DNA from: Solirubrobacteraceae bacterium
GTDB lineage: Bacteria > Actinomycetota > Thermoleophilia > Solirubrobacterales > Solirubrobacteraceae
Length of the DNA stretch: 35,897 bases
Direction: 5' to 3'
NCBI GenBank assembly: GCA_030681525.1
Contig: JAUXSD010000273.1
Location: 1-35,897, forward strand
The translations under genes and the position numbers were made by a program. Every line of letters begins with the position of its first letter. Position 1 is the stretch's first letter. Of the stretch, positions 7,499 to 15,222 are shown in pieces. Below the pieces are notes generated by a model, which worked only from the letters and a program-made list of their open reading frames with translations, was not told the DNA's origin and ran no database searches.

Positions 7499-7699
7499 TC
7501 AGCCGGTGCGCGATGAGCGCCGGCGCCGCCGCCGCGCGATCGGCGCAGCAAGGTTGAGGCCGTAGCCCCACCCATAGGACTTGGGCACGAAGAAGCGCGG
7601 CTCGTCGCGGTTGAAGACCTCGGCGCGTAGTCGCCGCAACGTCGGGCGCCGCCAGTCATACGGAATCCCGAGAAACCTGCCGGTGCGTTGCTTGGCCAT
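7499..7699 (-). CDS. DUF5808 family small protein
   Basis: A 66-residue protein with the short conserved pattern GRFLGIPYDWRRPT, then RDEPRFFVPKSYGWGYGLN, ending in an Arg-rich tail. This matches what I know of DUF5808, a short domain often found alone or at the ends of actinobacterial and firmicute membrane proteins; its function is unknown. On the minus strand a TAGCGT box (7711-7706) lies 6 nt before the ATG, so the mRNA is probably leaderless. No membrane segment is present in this copy. Confidence 0.85.
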   Translation of the reverse strand: MAKQRTGRFLGIPYDWRRPTLRRLRAEVFNRDEPRFFVPKSYGWGYGLNLAAPIARRRRRRSSRTG

Positions 7700-7769
7700 C
7701 CCGTCACGCTACCGCGCGTCCGATCGCATCTCCGGGACCCCTGGCGTCGGGCGGGACGTAGAGCGAGGG

Positions 7770-8405
7770 TTGCGCGAACGTCGTCTCAGCACGCTCTGGC
7801 TGCCCTTGGTCCTCGCGACCGTCGCGGTCGGCTGCGCCGACGAGGCCTCGACGCCGGGCTCGACCCCGCGCAACATGACCTCCGGCGACCGCGGCCCGGC
7901 TGCTTCGCTCTTCCCGCGCGCCGTGCACCTCGCGGACGGCAGGCTGGCCGATGGGCGCGTCATCGCGCTGCGGGCCATCCGCGACGACGGCGGAGCCTGC
8001 CTGCTCGTCGTCGGCATCGACACGCGCACCCGGGGCTGCGGGCGGGTGCCGCAGGGACGCGACCCCCCGGTCAGACCGCCGGTGCGCGCCGAAGCCACCG
8101 TCACGCGCAAGGGCACCGCTCATGTCGAGGTCTTCGCCGTGACCTCGGCGCGCGTCGCCCGCGTGCGCCTGCTTGTGCGCGGGGCCGAGCGCGCCCCCGC
8201 TCAGAGCCTGCTGCTGCGAGCAGACGGCGCCGCCGCCATCAAGCGCGCCGGCATCGCCACGGGGCCGTTTGCCTACTTCTACGCCGAGCTACCTCGACAC
8301 AGCGCCGGCATCCGGGCCATCGCCTTCGATGCGCGCGGCCACCGGATCGGCGCCACGGACTTCGGCCATCTCGCGAGGATGGGCGAGCGGTTCATCCTCG
8401 GCTAG
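7770..8405 (+). CDS. Putative lipoprotein of unknown function
   Basis: From the TTG at 7770 the protein has 211 residues: a basic start (LRERR), a hydrophobic stretch (LWLPLVLATVAV) and a lipobox-like end, AVGC, followed by ADEASTPGS. This predicts export and lipid attachment. The rest is a soluble, Arg/Ala-rich region of mixed strands (RVIALRAIRDDGGACLLVV and others) with no family I recognise. The TTG start is chosen because it places the signal peptide at the N-terminus; the open frame extends upstream over the divergent DUF5808 gene, where it is implausible. The stop overlaps that of the convergent hydrolase gene by 3 bp. The gene call is good; the function is unknown. Confidence 0.7.
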   Translation: MRERRLSTLWLPLVLATVAVGCADEASTPGSTPRNMTSGDRGPAASLFPRAVHLADGRLADGRVIALRAIRDDGGACLLVVGIDTRTRGCGRVPQGRDPPVRPPVRAEATVTRKGTAHVEVFAVTSARVARVRLLVRGAERAPAQSLLLRADGAAAIKRAGIATGPFAYFYAELPRHSAGIRAIAFDARGHRIGATDFGHLARMGERFILG

Positions 8406-9196
8406 TCGTCCTGCGCCGACTCGAACAGGCGCAGAACGCCCGCCGCGTCGTAGTTGGACGGGTCGCCGTGGTCGCCCGTGGTCGTCGTGACCTCGACGCG
8501 CGCGCCGCGCTCGCGGGCCAGCGCGGCGCACCGGTCGGTGTTCTCGCGCTTGGGGATGACGCGGTCGTCCGGCGAGGCCCAGAAGCGCATCGGCAGGCCG
8601 TCCGCGGGCGGCTCGAAGTCGACCGGGCTGCGGCGCGCGATCGCGTCGCCCAGGCGCCGCCCGGCCCGGTCATACGCCGTGCGGATCTGGCCGGGGTAGA
8701 GGCCGAGGTCGTAAACCGAACGCAGGTCGCAGGCCGGGAAGATCCCCGCCCACGCCCTCACGGGGACGTCGTCGAGCAGCTGCAGGCCGTTGAAGCCGCC
8801 CATCGACAGGGCGAGGACGTAGACGTCGCGCAGGTCGCGCTCGCGCAGCGCGGTGACGAGCGCGAGCTGATCGCGCTCGCTCGCGGGGCTGCCCCAGTTG
8901 TCGCCGTGGGCGTCGGTGGTCGCGACCGCATAGCCCGCGTTCAGCAGCGCGTTGAAGATCGGCTCCTTCTTCGGGTCACGGAAGATGTTCTCGACGTTCT
9001 CGCCGGAGCCGTGGGTGTAGACGACGACCTTGGGCGTGCGCTGCGTCGGCCGGATCAGGACGGCCGGCTGCCCGCGGACGGTGAAGCGCTCGATCTTCCC
9101 GTCAGCGCGCTCGGTCGCCGGCGGCGGGTCGTCGCCCCCGCAGCCCGCAAGGGCGAGCGCGAGGGCAAGGACGGTCAGGCAAGCCGCGGCGCGCAC
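8402..9196 (-). CDS. Lipoprotein alpha/beta hydrolase
   Basis: 264 residues. The N-terminus is a lipoprotein signal (VLALALALAGC, Cys near residue 19) followed by a Gly/Pro/Asp-rich tether. The rest is an alpha/beta-hydrolase fold: oxyanion region THGSGEN, nucleophile elbow ALSMGG (Ala instead of the first Gly of GxSxG), acid in WASPDDRVIP and catalytic His in TGDHGDPSNYD. It therefore probably acts outside the membrane as an esterase or peptidase-like hydrolase; the substrate is unknown. It is last in a minus-strand series and begins 30 bp after the ABC permease stop, so co-transcription is likely. Confidence 0.88.
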   Translation of the reverse strand: MRAAACLTVLALALALAGCGGDDPPPATERADGKIERFTVRGQPAVLIRPTQRTPKVVVYTHGSGENVENIFRDPKKEPIFNALLNAGYAVATTDAHGDNWGSPASERDQLALVTALRERDLRDVYVLALSMGGFNGLQLLDDVPVRAWAGIFPACDLRSVYDLGLYPGQIRTAYDRAGRRLGDAIARRSPVDFEPPADGLPMRFWASPDDRVIPKRENTDRCAALARERGARVEVTTTTGDHGDPSNYDAAGVLRLFESAQDD

Positions 9197-9226
9197 GACA
9201 GCAGCGTCGCAGTTCCCCGGCGACGA

Positions 9227-9955
9227 CTACAGCACCTCGCGCTCGCGCGTCAGCCACATGCCCGCCGCGCCGATCACCACGCAATACGCGGCCAGCACGA
9301 CCCCGCCCTCGGTCTGGCTGAGCAGCGTCTCGTCGGCCCCCGGCGTCCCGTTGAGCGCCAGCAGCGCTTCGCCCGGGAAGTACTGGCCGACGTCGTTGCC
9401 GATGAACAGCGCCGCGGTGCCGGCGAGCAGGAAGAGCACCATCCCGGTCACGACCGTGAGGATCTGGTTGCGCAGCGCCGCGCCGAGCGCGACGCCGAAC
9501 AGGCAGCCGAGCACGAGGCCGGTGCCGACGCCGAGGTACGTGTTGACCGCGACGTCGGAGTCCACGTCGATCCCCCGCGAGGACAGGATCGACAGCCCGA
9601 GGCCGGCGTTGACGGCGATGTACAGCAGCGCGCCGACGATGCCCACCACGAGCCCGACGACGAGCTTGGCGGCGATGACCCGCTCGCGCCTGGGCGTCAC
9701 CACGAACGTCGAGCTGGCCGTACCGTGGCGGTACTCGTTCGTCGACAGCAGCGCGCCGAGCGTGAACATGAACACGATCGCCAGGTGCGTCCCGATCGCG
9801 AGCGTGGCGACGGAGCGGTTGCGCAGGTCGTCGATGTCGCTCAGGCCGGTGACGAGGCCCGCGGTGAGCCCCTCGAGCACGATCATCGCGCCCAGCAGCG
9901 TCCACGTGGTGCGCACCGAGACGAGCTTGAGCCACTCGGAGTGCAGCGCGTTCAT
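9227..9955 (-). CDS. ABC-2 type transporter permease
   Basis: 242 residues with about six hydrophobic segments, starting MNALHSEWLKLVSVRTTW, a typical N-terminus of ABC-2 permeases of the NatB/BcrB kind. The short first loop contains RHGTASSTFVVTPRRE, the coupling-type segment found in this family (GTxxxTxxxTPRR). Its ATG overlaps the stop of the ATPase gene (ATGA), so the two products almost certainly form one exporter. The substrate cannot be told from sequence; related pairs export antibiotics, sodium or lipids. Confidence 0.9.
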   Translation of the reverse strand: MNALHSEWLKLVSVRTTWTLLGAMIVLEGLTAGLVTGLSDIDDLRNRSVATLAIGTHLAIVFMFTLGALLSTNEYRHGTASSTFVVTPRRERVIAAKLVVGLVVGIVGALLYIAVNAGLGLSILSSRGIDVDSDVAVNTYLGVGTGLVLGCLFGVALGAALRNQILTVVTGMVLFLLAGTAALFIGNDVGQYFPGEALLALNGTPGADETLLSQTEGGVVLAAYCVVIGAAGMWLTREREVL

Positions 9956-10857
9956 CGCACGTTGCCCTTCTCGCCGGTGAGCTCGAGGAAGCGGTCCTCG
10001 AGCGTCGCGCGCTCGTGCGTGAGCTCGAAGATCGGGATGGCGTTCTCGGCCGCCAGCGTGCCGATCGCCTCCAGCGAGGAGCGGTGCACGATCATCGCGT
10101 CGGGCCGCCCGTCGGGGGAGACGCTGGCGCCGTGCTCGGTGAGCAGCGCGCGCAGGTCGTCGGCGCGCGGCGAGCGCACGAGGATCGGCCGCCGGTCGCC
10201 CTTGACGAGGTCGGCCAGCGTGCCCTGCATGACCAGGCGTCCCGCACCGATGACCACGACGCTGTCGACGGTCTGCTCGACCTCGGAGAGCACGTGGCTG
10301 GAGATCAGCACCGCGCGGCCCTCCGCGGCGAGCGCAACGAGGATGTCGCGCAGCCAGCGCATGCCCTGCGGGTCCAGGCCGTTGGCGGGCTCGTCGAGCA
10401 TGAGGATCCTCGGGTCGCCGAGCAGCGCCGCGCCGAGCGCCAGGCGCTGGCGCATGCCCATCGAGTAGCCCTTCACGCGGCGGTCGCGGGCGGGCGTCAG
10501 CTCGACCATGTCGAGCACCTCGTCGACGCGCGAGTTCGAGATCCCGGCGGCGGCCGCGATCGTGCGCAGGTGCGCCCGCCCGGAGCGGCCGGGGTGGACG
10601 TCGTGCGCGTCGAGCGCGGCCCCGACCGTGTGGATCGGGTTGGGCAGCTCGTGAAACGGCTGGCCCATGACGAGCGCGGTGCCGCTCGTCGGCCGGATGA
10701 GCCCCAGCAGCGCGCGCAGCGTCGTCGACTTGCCCGAGCCGTTGGGCCCGAGAAATCCGGTCACCCGGCCGGCCTCGACCGTGAACGAGAGGTCGTCGAC
10801 CGCCAGCGTCTCGCCGTAGCGCTTGGTCAGACGATCGACCGTGATCTCCGCCGCCAT
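9952..10857 (-). CDS. ABC transporter ATP-binding protein
   Basis: 301 residues with Walker A GPNGSGKST, ABC signature region YSMGMRQRLALGAALL, Walker B ILMLDEPANGLDPQG and switch His in ISSHVLSE. The C-terminal ~80 residues form the accessory domain usual in BcrA/NatA-type ATPases. It works with the permease encoded immediately after it. On the minus strand TAGTCT (10870-10865) lies 7 nt before the ATG and also contains the stop of the M50 gene, so the ABC pair may have its own leaderless transcript as well as read-through from upstream. Confidence 0.95.
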   Translation of the reverse strand: MAAEITVDRLTKRYGETLAVDDLSFTVEAGRVTGFLGPNGSGKSTTLRALLGLIRPTSGTALVMGQPFHELPNPIHTVGAALDAHDVHPGRSGRAHLRTIAAAAGISNSRVDEVLDMVELTPARDRRVKGYSMGMRQRLALGAALLGDPRILMLDEPANGLDPQGMRWLRDILVALAAEGRAVLISSHVLSEVEQTVDSVVVIGAGRLVMQGTLADLVKGDRRPILVRSPRADDLRALLTEHGASVSPDGRPDAMIVHRSSLEAIGTLAAENAIPIFELTHERATLEDRFLELTGEKGNVR

Positions 10858-10867
10858 GACGTAGAGA

Positions 10868-11806
10868 CTAGGAGGGGATGTCGCGCTCGACGAACGTCAG
10901 CGCCATCCCGCCCGCGCACACCACGATCAGCCCCAGGTAGACCGCGAGGATCATCAGCCGGTGCGCGGGCTTGACCTTGTAGTACGACGCGACCTCCTCG
11001 CCGCCGGCCTTGCGCGACTTCCACCGGCGGTAGGTCTCGAACGCCGCCAGCAGCAGGATCAGGATGAGGATCGGGTTGGGGATGGCGAACGTCAGGACCG
11101 TCATCACGAACAGCCCGACGAACCACATCCAGGGCGACAGCGCGGCCATCGCGCGGCCGCCGTCGAGCGGCACGACCGGCAGCAGGTTGAAGAGGTTGAG
11201 AAACAGCCCGGTGAAGACGAGCGCGTCCCAGAACCCCCCGCCGCTGTCGCTGAAGGCCAGCGGCAGCAGCGCCAGGCAGCCGAGCGTGCCGAGGATCGGA
11301 CCGGCGAGCCCGACGCGGGCCTCGGCGGTGGCGTCCTCGCCGAGCGACTTCGCCATGACCGCCGCGCCGAGGAACGGGATGAACATCGGCGCGCTGGCCT
11401 CGATGCCCTCGCGGCGCAGCTGGATGACGTGGCCCATCTCGTGGACGAGCAGCAACAGCACGAAGCCGGCCGCGAACTTCCAGCCCCACAGGAAGCTGTA
11501 GGCGACGATCGAGACGAGCATCGTCGCCGACGTCGTGAGGATCTTGAGCTTGGGCAGCAGCAGCAGCAGCGGCTTGCCCCACTTCAGCAGCAGCACCCCG
11601 CCCACCACGAGCAGCGAGAGGAAGCGCCGCCACCACGGGCGTTGATCGGGCGCCGCGGGCTCGGGCGCCGGTGCCGTCGGCGTCGGCGGAGCGTCCGCGG
11701 GCGGGCTCGTCGCCGCCGCGCCGGCGGGGGCGGGCGTCACCGCCAGCGGCTCCTCGGAGCCGGGCTTGGGGTGAAACGACGGGGGCGGGGGCCAGTGGGC
11801 GCTCAT
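10868..11806 (-). CDS. M50-family (site-2 protease-like) membrane metalloprotease
   Basis: 312 residues. The first 57 are Pro/Ala-rich and probably disordered. Several membrane segments follow, containing the zinc motif HEMGH (His122, Glu123, His126) and later NLFNLLPVVPLDGGR with the third ligand Asp. This is the M50 arrangement of intramembrane proteases. No PDZ domain is seen, so it belongs to the short group III-like forms. The ATG at 11806 is preceded at 6 nt by CACAAT, which suggests a leaderless start. It lies 86 bp after the M3 peptidase gene and 10 bp before the ABC ATPase. A role in processing a membrane regulator is possible; the substrate is unknown. Confidence 0.92.
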   Translation of the reverse strand: MSAHWPPPPSFHPKPGSEEPLAVTPAPAGAAATSPPADAPPTPTAPAPEPAAPDQRPWWRRFLSLLVVGGVLLLKWGKPLLLLLPKLKILTTSATMLVSIVAYSFLWGWKFAAGFVLLLLVHEMGHVIQLRREGIEASAPMFIPFLGAAVMAKSLGEDATAEARVGLAGPILGTLGCLALLPLAFSDSGGGFWDALVFTGLFLNLFNLLPVVPLDGGRAMAALSPWMWFVGLFVMTVLTFAIPNPILILILLLAAFETYRRWKSRKAGGEEVASYYKVKPAHRLMILAVYLGLIVVCAGGMALTFVERDIPS

Positions 11807-11892
11807 GACCTCATTGTGACAAGGCCTCCCACGCGCCCGCCGAGGGCGCGGCAACGGCGAGACCCGCGCCGGGCCTGCGGTAAACAGCCCGA

Positions 11893-13680
11893 TCAGGACC
11901 GTGCGAGCGCCTCGTTGGCGGCCGCCTCGGCTTCCTCGAGCTGCGCCTCGACGAGATCCAGGCCGCTGTCCCAGAAGCCTGGGTCGGCGAGGTCGATGCC
12001 GACCATCCGGCCGAGCTCCTCGGGGCTGCGCGAGCCGCCGGCGCGCAGCAGCTCCAGGTAGCTGGGCACGAACGACTCGCCCTCGTCGATGTAGCGCTTG
12101 TAGATCGACAGCGCCAGCAGCTGGCCGTAGGCGTAGGCGTACACGTAGCCCGGGGTCGAGATGAAGTGCGGCACGTAGGACCACCAGGACCGATAGCCCT
12201 CCGTGATCTGCACGCTGTCGGCGAGCATCTCGACCTGGGACTGCTCCCACAGCTCGTTGAAGCGCTCGACGGCCAGCTCGCCCTCCTCGCGCCGCGTCGT
12301 GTGGACGAGCTCCTCGAACCCGTTCATCGCCGTCTGGCGGAAGACCGTCGCGATCGAGCCCTCGATCGACTCGGCCAGCAGCGACAGGCGCGACTCGGGC
12401 GTCGGCGCCTGCTCGAGCAGACGCCCGAAGACCAGCGTCTCGCCGAACACCGACGCGGTCTCGGCGAGCGTCAGCGGTGTGCCCTGCTCGAGCACCCCGC
12501 GCGGCCGGGCCAGCTCGGCGTGCAGGCCGTGGCCCATCTCGTGGGCGAGGACGAGCACGTCGCGGCGCTTGGCGGTGTAGTTGAGCATCAGGTAGGGATG
12601 CTCGCTCGGGACGGTGTAGGCGGCGAACGCGCCGCCACGCTTGGCCGGCCGCGGCGGGGCGTCGATGCGGTGCTCGTCGAAGAACGCTCGCGCCGGATCG
12701 CCGAGCTCGGGCGTGAACTCGGCGTAGGAGGCCAGCACCAGTTCCTTGGCGTCGTCCCACTCGACCGGCTCGTCGTCCTGCGTGACGGCGGCCATCCGGT
12801 CGTAATCGGCCAGCTGGTCGATGCCGAGCAGCTGCGCCTTCAGGCGGTACCAGCGGCGCGGGATCTCGTAGCGGTTGCGCACGGCGCTCAGCAGCGCCTG
12901 GACGGATGCGTCGGAGGCCTCGTTGGCGAGGTTGCGCGCGGCCAGCCAGTTGTCGTAGTGGCGCAGGCGGTCGTCGACGGCCTTGTCGTGCAGCAGCGTG
13001 TTGAAGATGAACGCGCGGGTGCGCAGGCCGGGCGCCAGCGCGGCGGTGACGGCCTCGGCGGTCGTGCGGCGCTCCGCGCGGTCGGGCGACATGAGCCGCG
13101 CCAGGGCGGCGTCGAGCGTGACCGGCTCGTCCTCGTCGGGCAGGTCGACCGTGATCGCCGAGACCTGCTCGCTGAACAGCCGTCCCCATGCCGAGCTGCC
13201 CGAGACGCTCTTCTCGGCGAGGATCTTCTCCTCCGGCTCGGAGAGCAGGTGCGGCCGGTAGCGGCGCGCCGAGCGCAGGAAGTGGCGGGCGGTGTCCAGG
13301 CCGTCGGCGGCCATGAGCTCGTCGGCGCGCTCGTCGCCCAGCGCCGCCCACTCGAGCTCGAAGAACAGGAGCTTCGTCTCGATCGCCGTGCTCTTCTCCT
13401 GCATGCGCTGCATGAGCGCGCCGATCTGCGGGTCGGCGGTGTCGACGCTGAAACGCAGCATCGCGTAGTGGCCGGAGCGCGAGGCCAGCTCGGAGATGTC
13501 CATCAGCTCGGTCACCGCTGCGGCGAACTCGTCGGTGCGCAGCTCGGCGAGGCGTCCGGCATAGGTGTCGGCGAAGACCTGCGCGCGCTGCGCGGCCTCG
13601 TCGAGGAGCCGGTCGGCGCCGGCATCGCCCTCGCCGTGGACGAGTGGCGCGAGGTCCCAGGAAACGTCTTCGACGGTCAT
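11893..13680 (-). CDS. M3 family oligoendopeptidase (PepF-like)
   Basis: 595 residues from the ATG at 13680, close to the usual ~600 of PepF/M3B peptidases. The zinc site is LAHEMGHGLHAELA, with the third ligand Glu in TPLTLAETASVFGE, about 25 residues on. The C-terminal part has the family's substrate-binding tyrosines (YRSWWSYVPHFISTPGYVYAYAYG, here cited only as the segment around residues 500-525). It should be a cytoplasmic peptidase degrading oligopeptides. TATCCT (13694-13689) stands 8 nt before the ATG, which favours this start over longer forms. It heads a minus-strand series with the M50 and ABC genes. Confidence 0.93.
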   Translation of the reverse strand: MTVEDVSWDLAPLVHGEGDAGADRLLDEAAQRAQVFADTYAGRLAELRTDEFAAAVTELMDISELASRSGHYAMLRFSVDTADPQIGALMQRMQEKSTAIETKLLFFELEWAALGDERADELMAADGLDTARHFLRSARRYRPHLLSEPEEKILAEKSVSGSSAWGRLFSEQVSAITVDLPDEDEPVTLDAALARLMSPDRAERRTTAEAVTAALAPGLRTRAFIFNTLLHDKAVDDRLRHYDNWLAARNLANEASDASVQALLSAVRNRYEIPRRWYRLKAQLLGIDQLADYDRMAAVTQDDEPVEWDDAKELVLASYAEFTPELGDPARAFFDEHRIDAPPRPAKRGGAFAAYTVPSEHPYLMLNYTAKRRDVLVLAHEMGHGLHAELARPRGVLEQGTPLTLAETASVFGETLVFGRLLEQAPTPESRLSLLAESIEGSIATVFRQTAMNGFEELVHTTRREEGELAVERFNELWEQSQVEMLADSVQITEGYRSWWSYVPHFISTPGYVYAYAYGQLLALSIYKRYIDEGESFVPSYLELLRAGGSRSPEELGRMVGIDLADPGFWDSGLDLVEAQLEEAEAAANEALARS

Positions 13681-13730
13681 GTCGCGGCAGGATAATTCAC
13701 GCAACGAGCGGGGTTTGTGCGGTTCGGCTC

Positions 13731-13759
13731 TTGAACGCTCGAAAGACCCGGCGTACATT
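13731..13759 (+). promoter_or_regulatory. Promoter for the structured RNA
   Basis: TTGAAC (13731-13736) and TACATT (13754-13759) are separated by exactly 17 bp, the closest match to a housekeeping promoter seen in this window. The predicted start is about 13766, which is precisely where the 5' strand of the long RNA stem begins. It reads away from the M3 peptidase gene. Confidence 0.6.
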
Positions 13760-13765
13760 CGCCCG

Positions 13766-13894
13766 GCGACGCGGAACTGGAGCCGCAAAGAGCGAGGCCA
13801 CGAGGTGTGAGGCCGCGCCACCCCAAGCCAGGGCGCCTCTTCGGAGCGCGACCGGGCGGAACGGGTTCCTCAAGCGGCCCCAGAACCGCGTCGC
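13766..13894 (+). ncRNA. Strongly folded ~129-nt RNA of unknown class (small RNA or 5'-UTR element)
   Basis: The two ends pair perfectly: GCGACGCGG (13766-13774) with CCGCGTCGC (13886-13894). An AA/AA internal loop follows, then CTGGaGCCGC pairs with GCGGCcCCAG with one mismatch. Inside are a GGCC-stem hairpin (GCGAGGCC with GGCCGCGC), a UUCG-capped hairpin (CCTC-TTCG-GAG flanked by GCG/CGC) and GGAACGGGTTCC. The region has no plausible ORF. The stem starts at the predicted transcription start of the promoter at 13731-13759. It ends 64 nt before the membrane-protein gene at 13959, so it may be a free small RNA or that gene's leader. I could not match it to SRP RNA, RNase P, TPP, glycine, cobalamin or c-di-GMP riboswitch cores. 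Confidence 0.5.
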
Positions 13895-13901
13895 ACTACG
13901 T

Positions 13902-13926
13902 TAAGCGTCTGTTCATTGCACGCTTA
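13902..13926 (+). promoter_or_regulatory. 7-bp inverted repeat between folded RNA and membrane-protein gene
   Basis: TAAGCGT (13902-13908) and ACGCTTA (13920-13926) form a hairpin or operator with an 11-nt spacer. It lies 8 nt beyond the RNA stem and 32 nt before the GTG at 13959. No T-tract follows, so it is not a typical terminator. Confidence 0.35.
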
Positions 13927-13958
13927 CACCCTCCCGCCATCGGGCAGCCGACTCGCTT

Positions 13959-14675
13959 GTGAGCGGCTCGACCACAACCAAACGCAGTGGCGGCGTCGAC
14001 TTCCCGACGCTCATCGTCACCGCCCTCGCGTCGGCCACGGCGGCCTACGTGACGTCGAAGCTCTGGACCCCCGGAACCCTCGCCGCGGCGGCGTTCACGC
14101 CCGTCCTGGTGGCGGTGCTCAAGGAGGCCTACTTCAAGCCCGTCGACGTCGTGACGCGCGCCGTGCCGGTGCGCGGCGTCGTGCGCAGCGCTCCCAGTGT
14201 GGGGGCGCCGGATGACGAGCCCCGCGAGTCGCCGGAGGACATCGAGGCGCGGATCGCCCAGCTCGGCGAGGCGCCGGGCGCCTCGCTGCCCGCGCGGCGG
14301 CGCAACTGGCAGATCGCGGTCGTGACCGGCCTGCTCGGCTTCATCATCGCGGCGGTGATCATCACCGTGCCCGAGCTCGTCGCCGGCAGCTCGGCGTCGG
14401 GCGGCGATCGCGGGACGACGATCTTCGGCGGCAAGACGCGGTCGTCGTCGAGCACGCCGACCGACACGACCACGACGACGACCCCCAGCGAGGGTGAGAG
14501 CGAGGGCGTGCCGCCGGCCTCGACGGTGACCGTCCCACCGGCAGCCGACCCGGTGACGGTGCCGCCGCCGTCGCCCACTCCCGTCCCCGAGGAGGGCGAG
14601 ACACCGCCGCCGCCCGAGGAGGAGACGCCCGAGGTCCCGGCGACGCCGCCGTCGCCGCCCGCGCCGCCGGGCTGA
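13959..14675 (+). CDS. Small membrane protein with Thr/Pro/Glu-rich C-terminal tail
   Basis: 238 residues from a GTG start. Residues 15-60 contain one or two hydrophobic segments (LIVTALASATAAYVT and TLAAAAFTPVLVAVLKEAYF). A charged cytoplasmic-type stretch follows, then a clear membrane helix near residues 112-133 (IAVVTGLLGFIIAAVIITV). The last ~100 residues are low-complexity Ser/Thr, then Pro/Glu (TPTDTTTTTTPSEGE; PPPPEEETPEVP), like a wall-spanning linker. I do not recognise a family with known function. It is downstream of the folded RNA and directly upstream of ssrA. The stop codon is the loop of a 6-bp CCGGGC/GCCCGG hairpin. Confidence 0.8.
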   Translation: MSGSTTTKRSGGVDFPTLIVTALASATAAYVTSKLWTPGTLAAAAFTPVLVAVLKEAYFKPVDVVTRAVPVRGVVRSAPSVGAPDDEPRESPEDIEARIAQLGEAPGASLPARRRNWQIAVVTGLLGFIIAAVIITVPELVAGSSASGGDRGTTIFGGKTRSSSSTPTDTTTTTTPSEGESEGVPPASTVTVPPAADPVTVPPPSPTPVPEEGETPPPPEEETPEVPATPPSPPAPPG

Positions 14676-14681
14676 GCCCGG
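14667..14681 (+). terminator. Short hairpin around the stop codon of the membrane-protein gene
   Basis: CCGGGC (14667-14672), loop TGA (the stop codon), GCCCGG (14676-14681). There is no T-run, so termination is uncertain. It is the only stem between this gene and ssrA. Confidence 0.25.
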
Positions 14682-14713
14682 GACATCCGTCCGTTCGCGC
14701 GGGCCGGGAGCGC

Positions 14714-14719
14714 TAGACT
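14714..14719 (+). promoter_or_regulatory. -10 box of ssrA
   Basis: TAGACT ends 17 nt before the mature 5' end of tmRNA. The same TAGACT hexamer occurs before both divergent genes at 27496 and 27581, which supports it as this organism's -10 element. No convincing -35 is visible. Confidence 0.45.
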
Positions 14720-14736
14720 GGGACACGCACCGACAC

Positions 14737-15100
14737 GGGGACGACATGGCTTCGACGTGGTCGAATTCGTGACGGTGGTTGCGAGCCGAGGTGTCAGGAG
14801 GCCTCGTAAAACACCTGACAAAACCATACGTGCGGACTCTCACGAGTACGCCCTCGCTGTCTAGCTCAAACTAGGCGAGTGAGGTTCCGAGCCCGGCCAG
14901 CCGGCCGCTGGGATCTTCGGAATCAAAATGCCGGATCACCCGGGGAGATCCGCTCCCGTCGAACCGGGGACATTTCAGGGAGCTGGCCCTCATGAACCCC
15001 GCCGGCGAGGCGACATGAGGGCGAGATCAGAGCGCCGGATACGCTCGTAGACGTCACCGTTACGCGATCGCGGACGCGGGTTCGATTCCCGCCGTCTCCA
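14737..15100 (+). ncRNA. ssrA: tmRNA (transfer-messenger RNA)
   Basis: The 5' end GGGGACGACATGGCTTCGACG is the hallmark tmRNA start (cited here over 14737-14757). It pairs as GGGGACG with CGTCTCC at 15093-15099. The T-arm is GCGGG-TTCGATT-CCCGC, with discriminator A at 15100. CCA is not encoded. The tag frame starts at the resume codon GCG (14832) and reads ADSHEYALAV, followed by TAG (14862-14864). ADSH matches the start of actinobacterial tags as I remember them. The last residue is Val rather than the common Ala. The RNA rescues stalled ribosomes together with SmpB and marks products for proteolysis; Lon is encoded later in this window. Confidence 0.97.
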
Positions 15101-15103
15101 CTG
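15079..15103 (+). other. Putative attachment site at the ssrA 3' end (near end)
   Basis: These 25 bases, the T-arm and acceptor end of tmRNA plus CTG, match 16013-16037 without gaps at 19 of 25 positions, including the terminal run GTCTCCACTG. The 3' end of ssrA is a classic integrase target, so the pair may mark the two junctions of an inserted segment of about 930 bp. Confidence 0.45.
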
Positions 15104-15136
15104 GTTCAGGTCGGACCGACAATCCAGGACGTGCCT

Positions 15137-15167
15137 GCAAATCCCGCTCATTTCGAGCGGGATTTGT
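15137..15167 (+). terminator. Strong terminator hairpin after ssrA
   Basis: AAATCCCGCTC (15139-15149) pairs perfectly with GAGCGGGATTT (15155-15165) over a 5-nt loop, with one more C-G pair outside. A-rich and T-rich feet make it usable in both directions. It lies 37 nt after the tmRNA end and should terminate ssrA transcription. Confidence 0.8.
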
Positions 15168-15222
15168 TGCGACAAGGGCGACATCGTCTGCAAGGCGATT
15201 CCGCGGAGTTGCAGGCGATCGA

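Noticed and set aside
7688..10468. Very long plus-strand frame opposite the hydrolase and ABC genes
   Set aside because: Composition is Arg/Asp/Gln-rich without domains, and the minus strand carries unmistakable Walker motifs and hydrolase motifs.
13766..13894. c-di-GMP, cobalamin, glycine or TPP riboswitch, or SRP RNA
   Set aside because: I looked for their conserved cores (such as the GGAAGCAGC-like SRP loop, CTGAGA of TPP, the paired GGAGAG of glycine) and found none; the short GCAAAG match to c-di-GMP-I is not enough.
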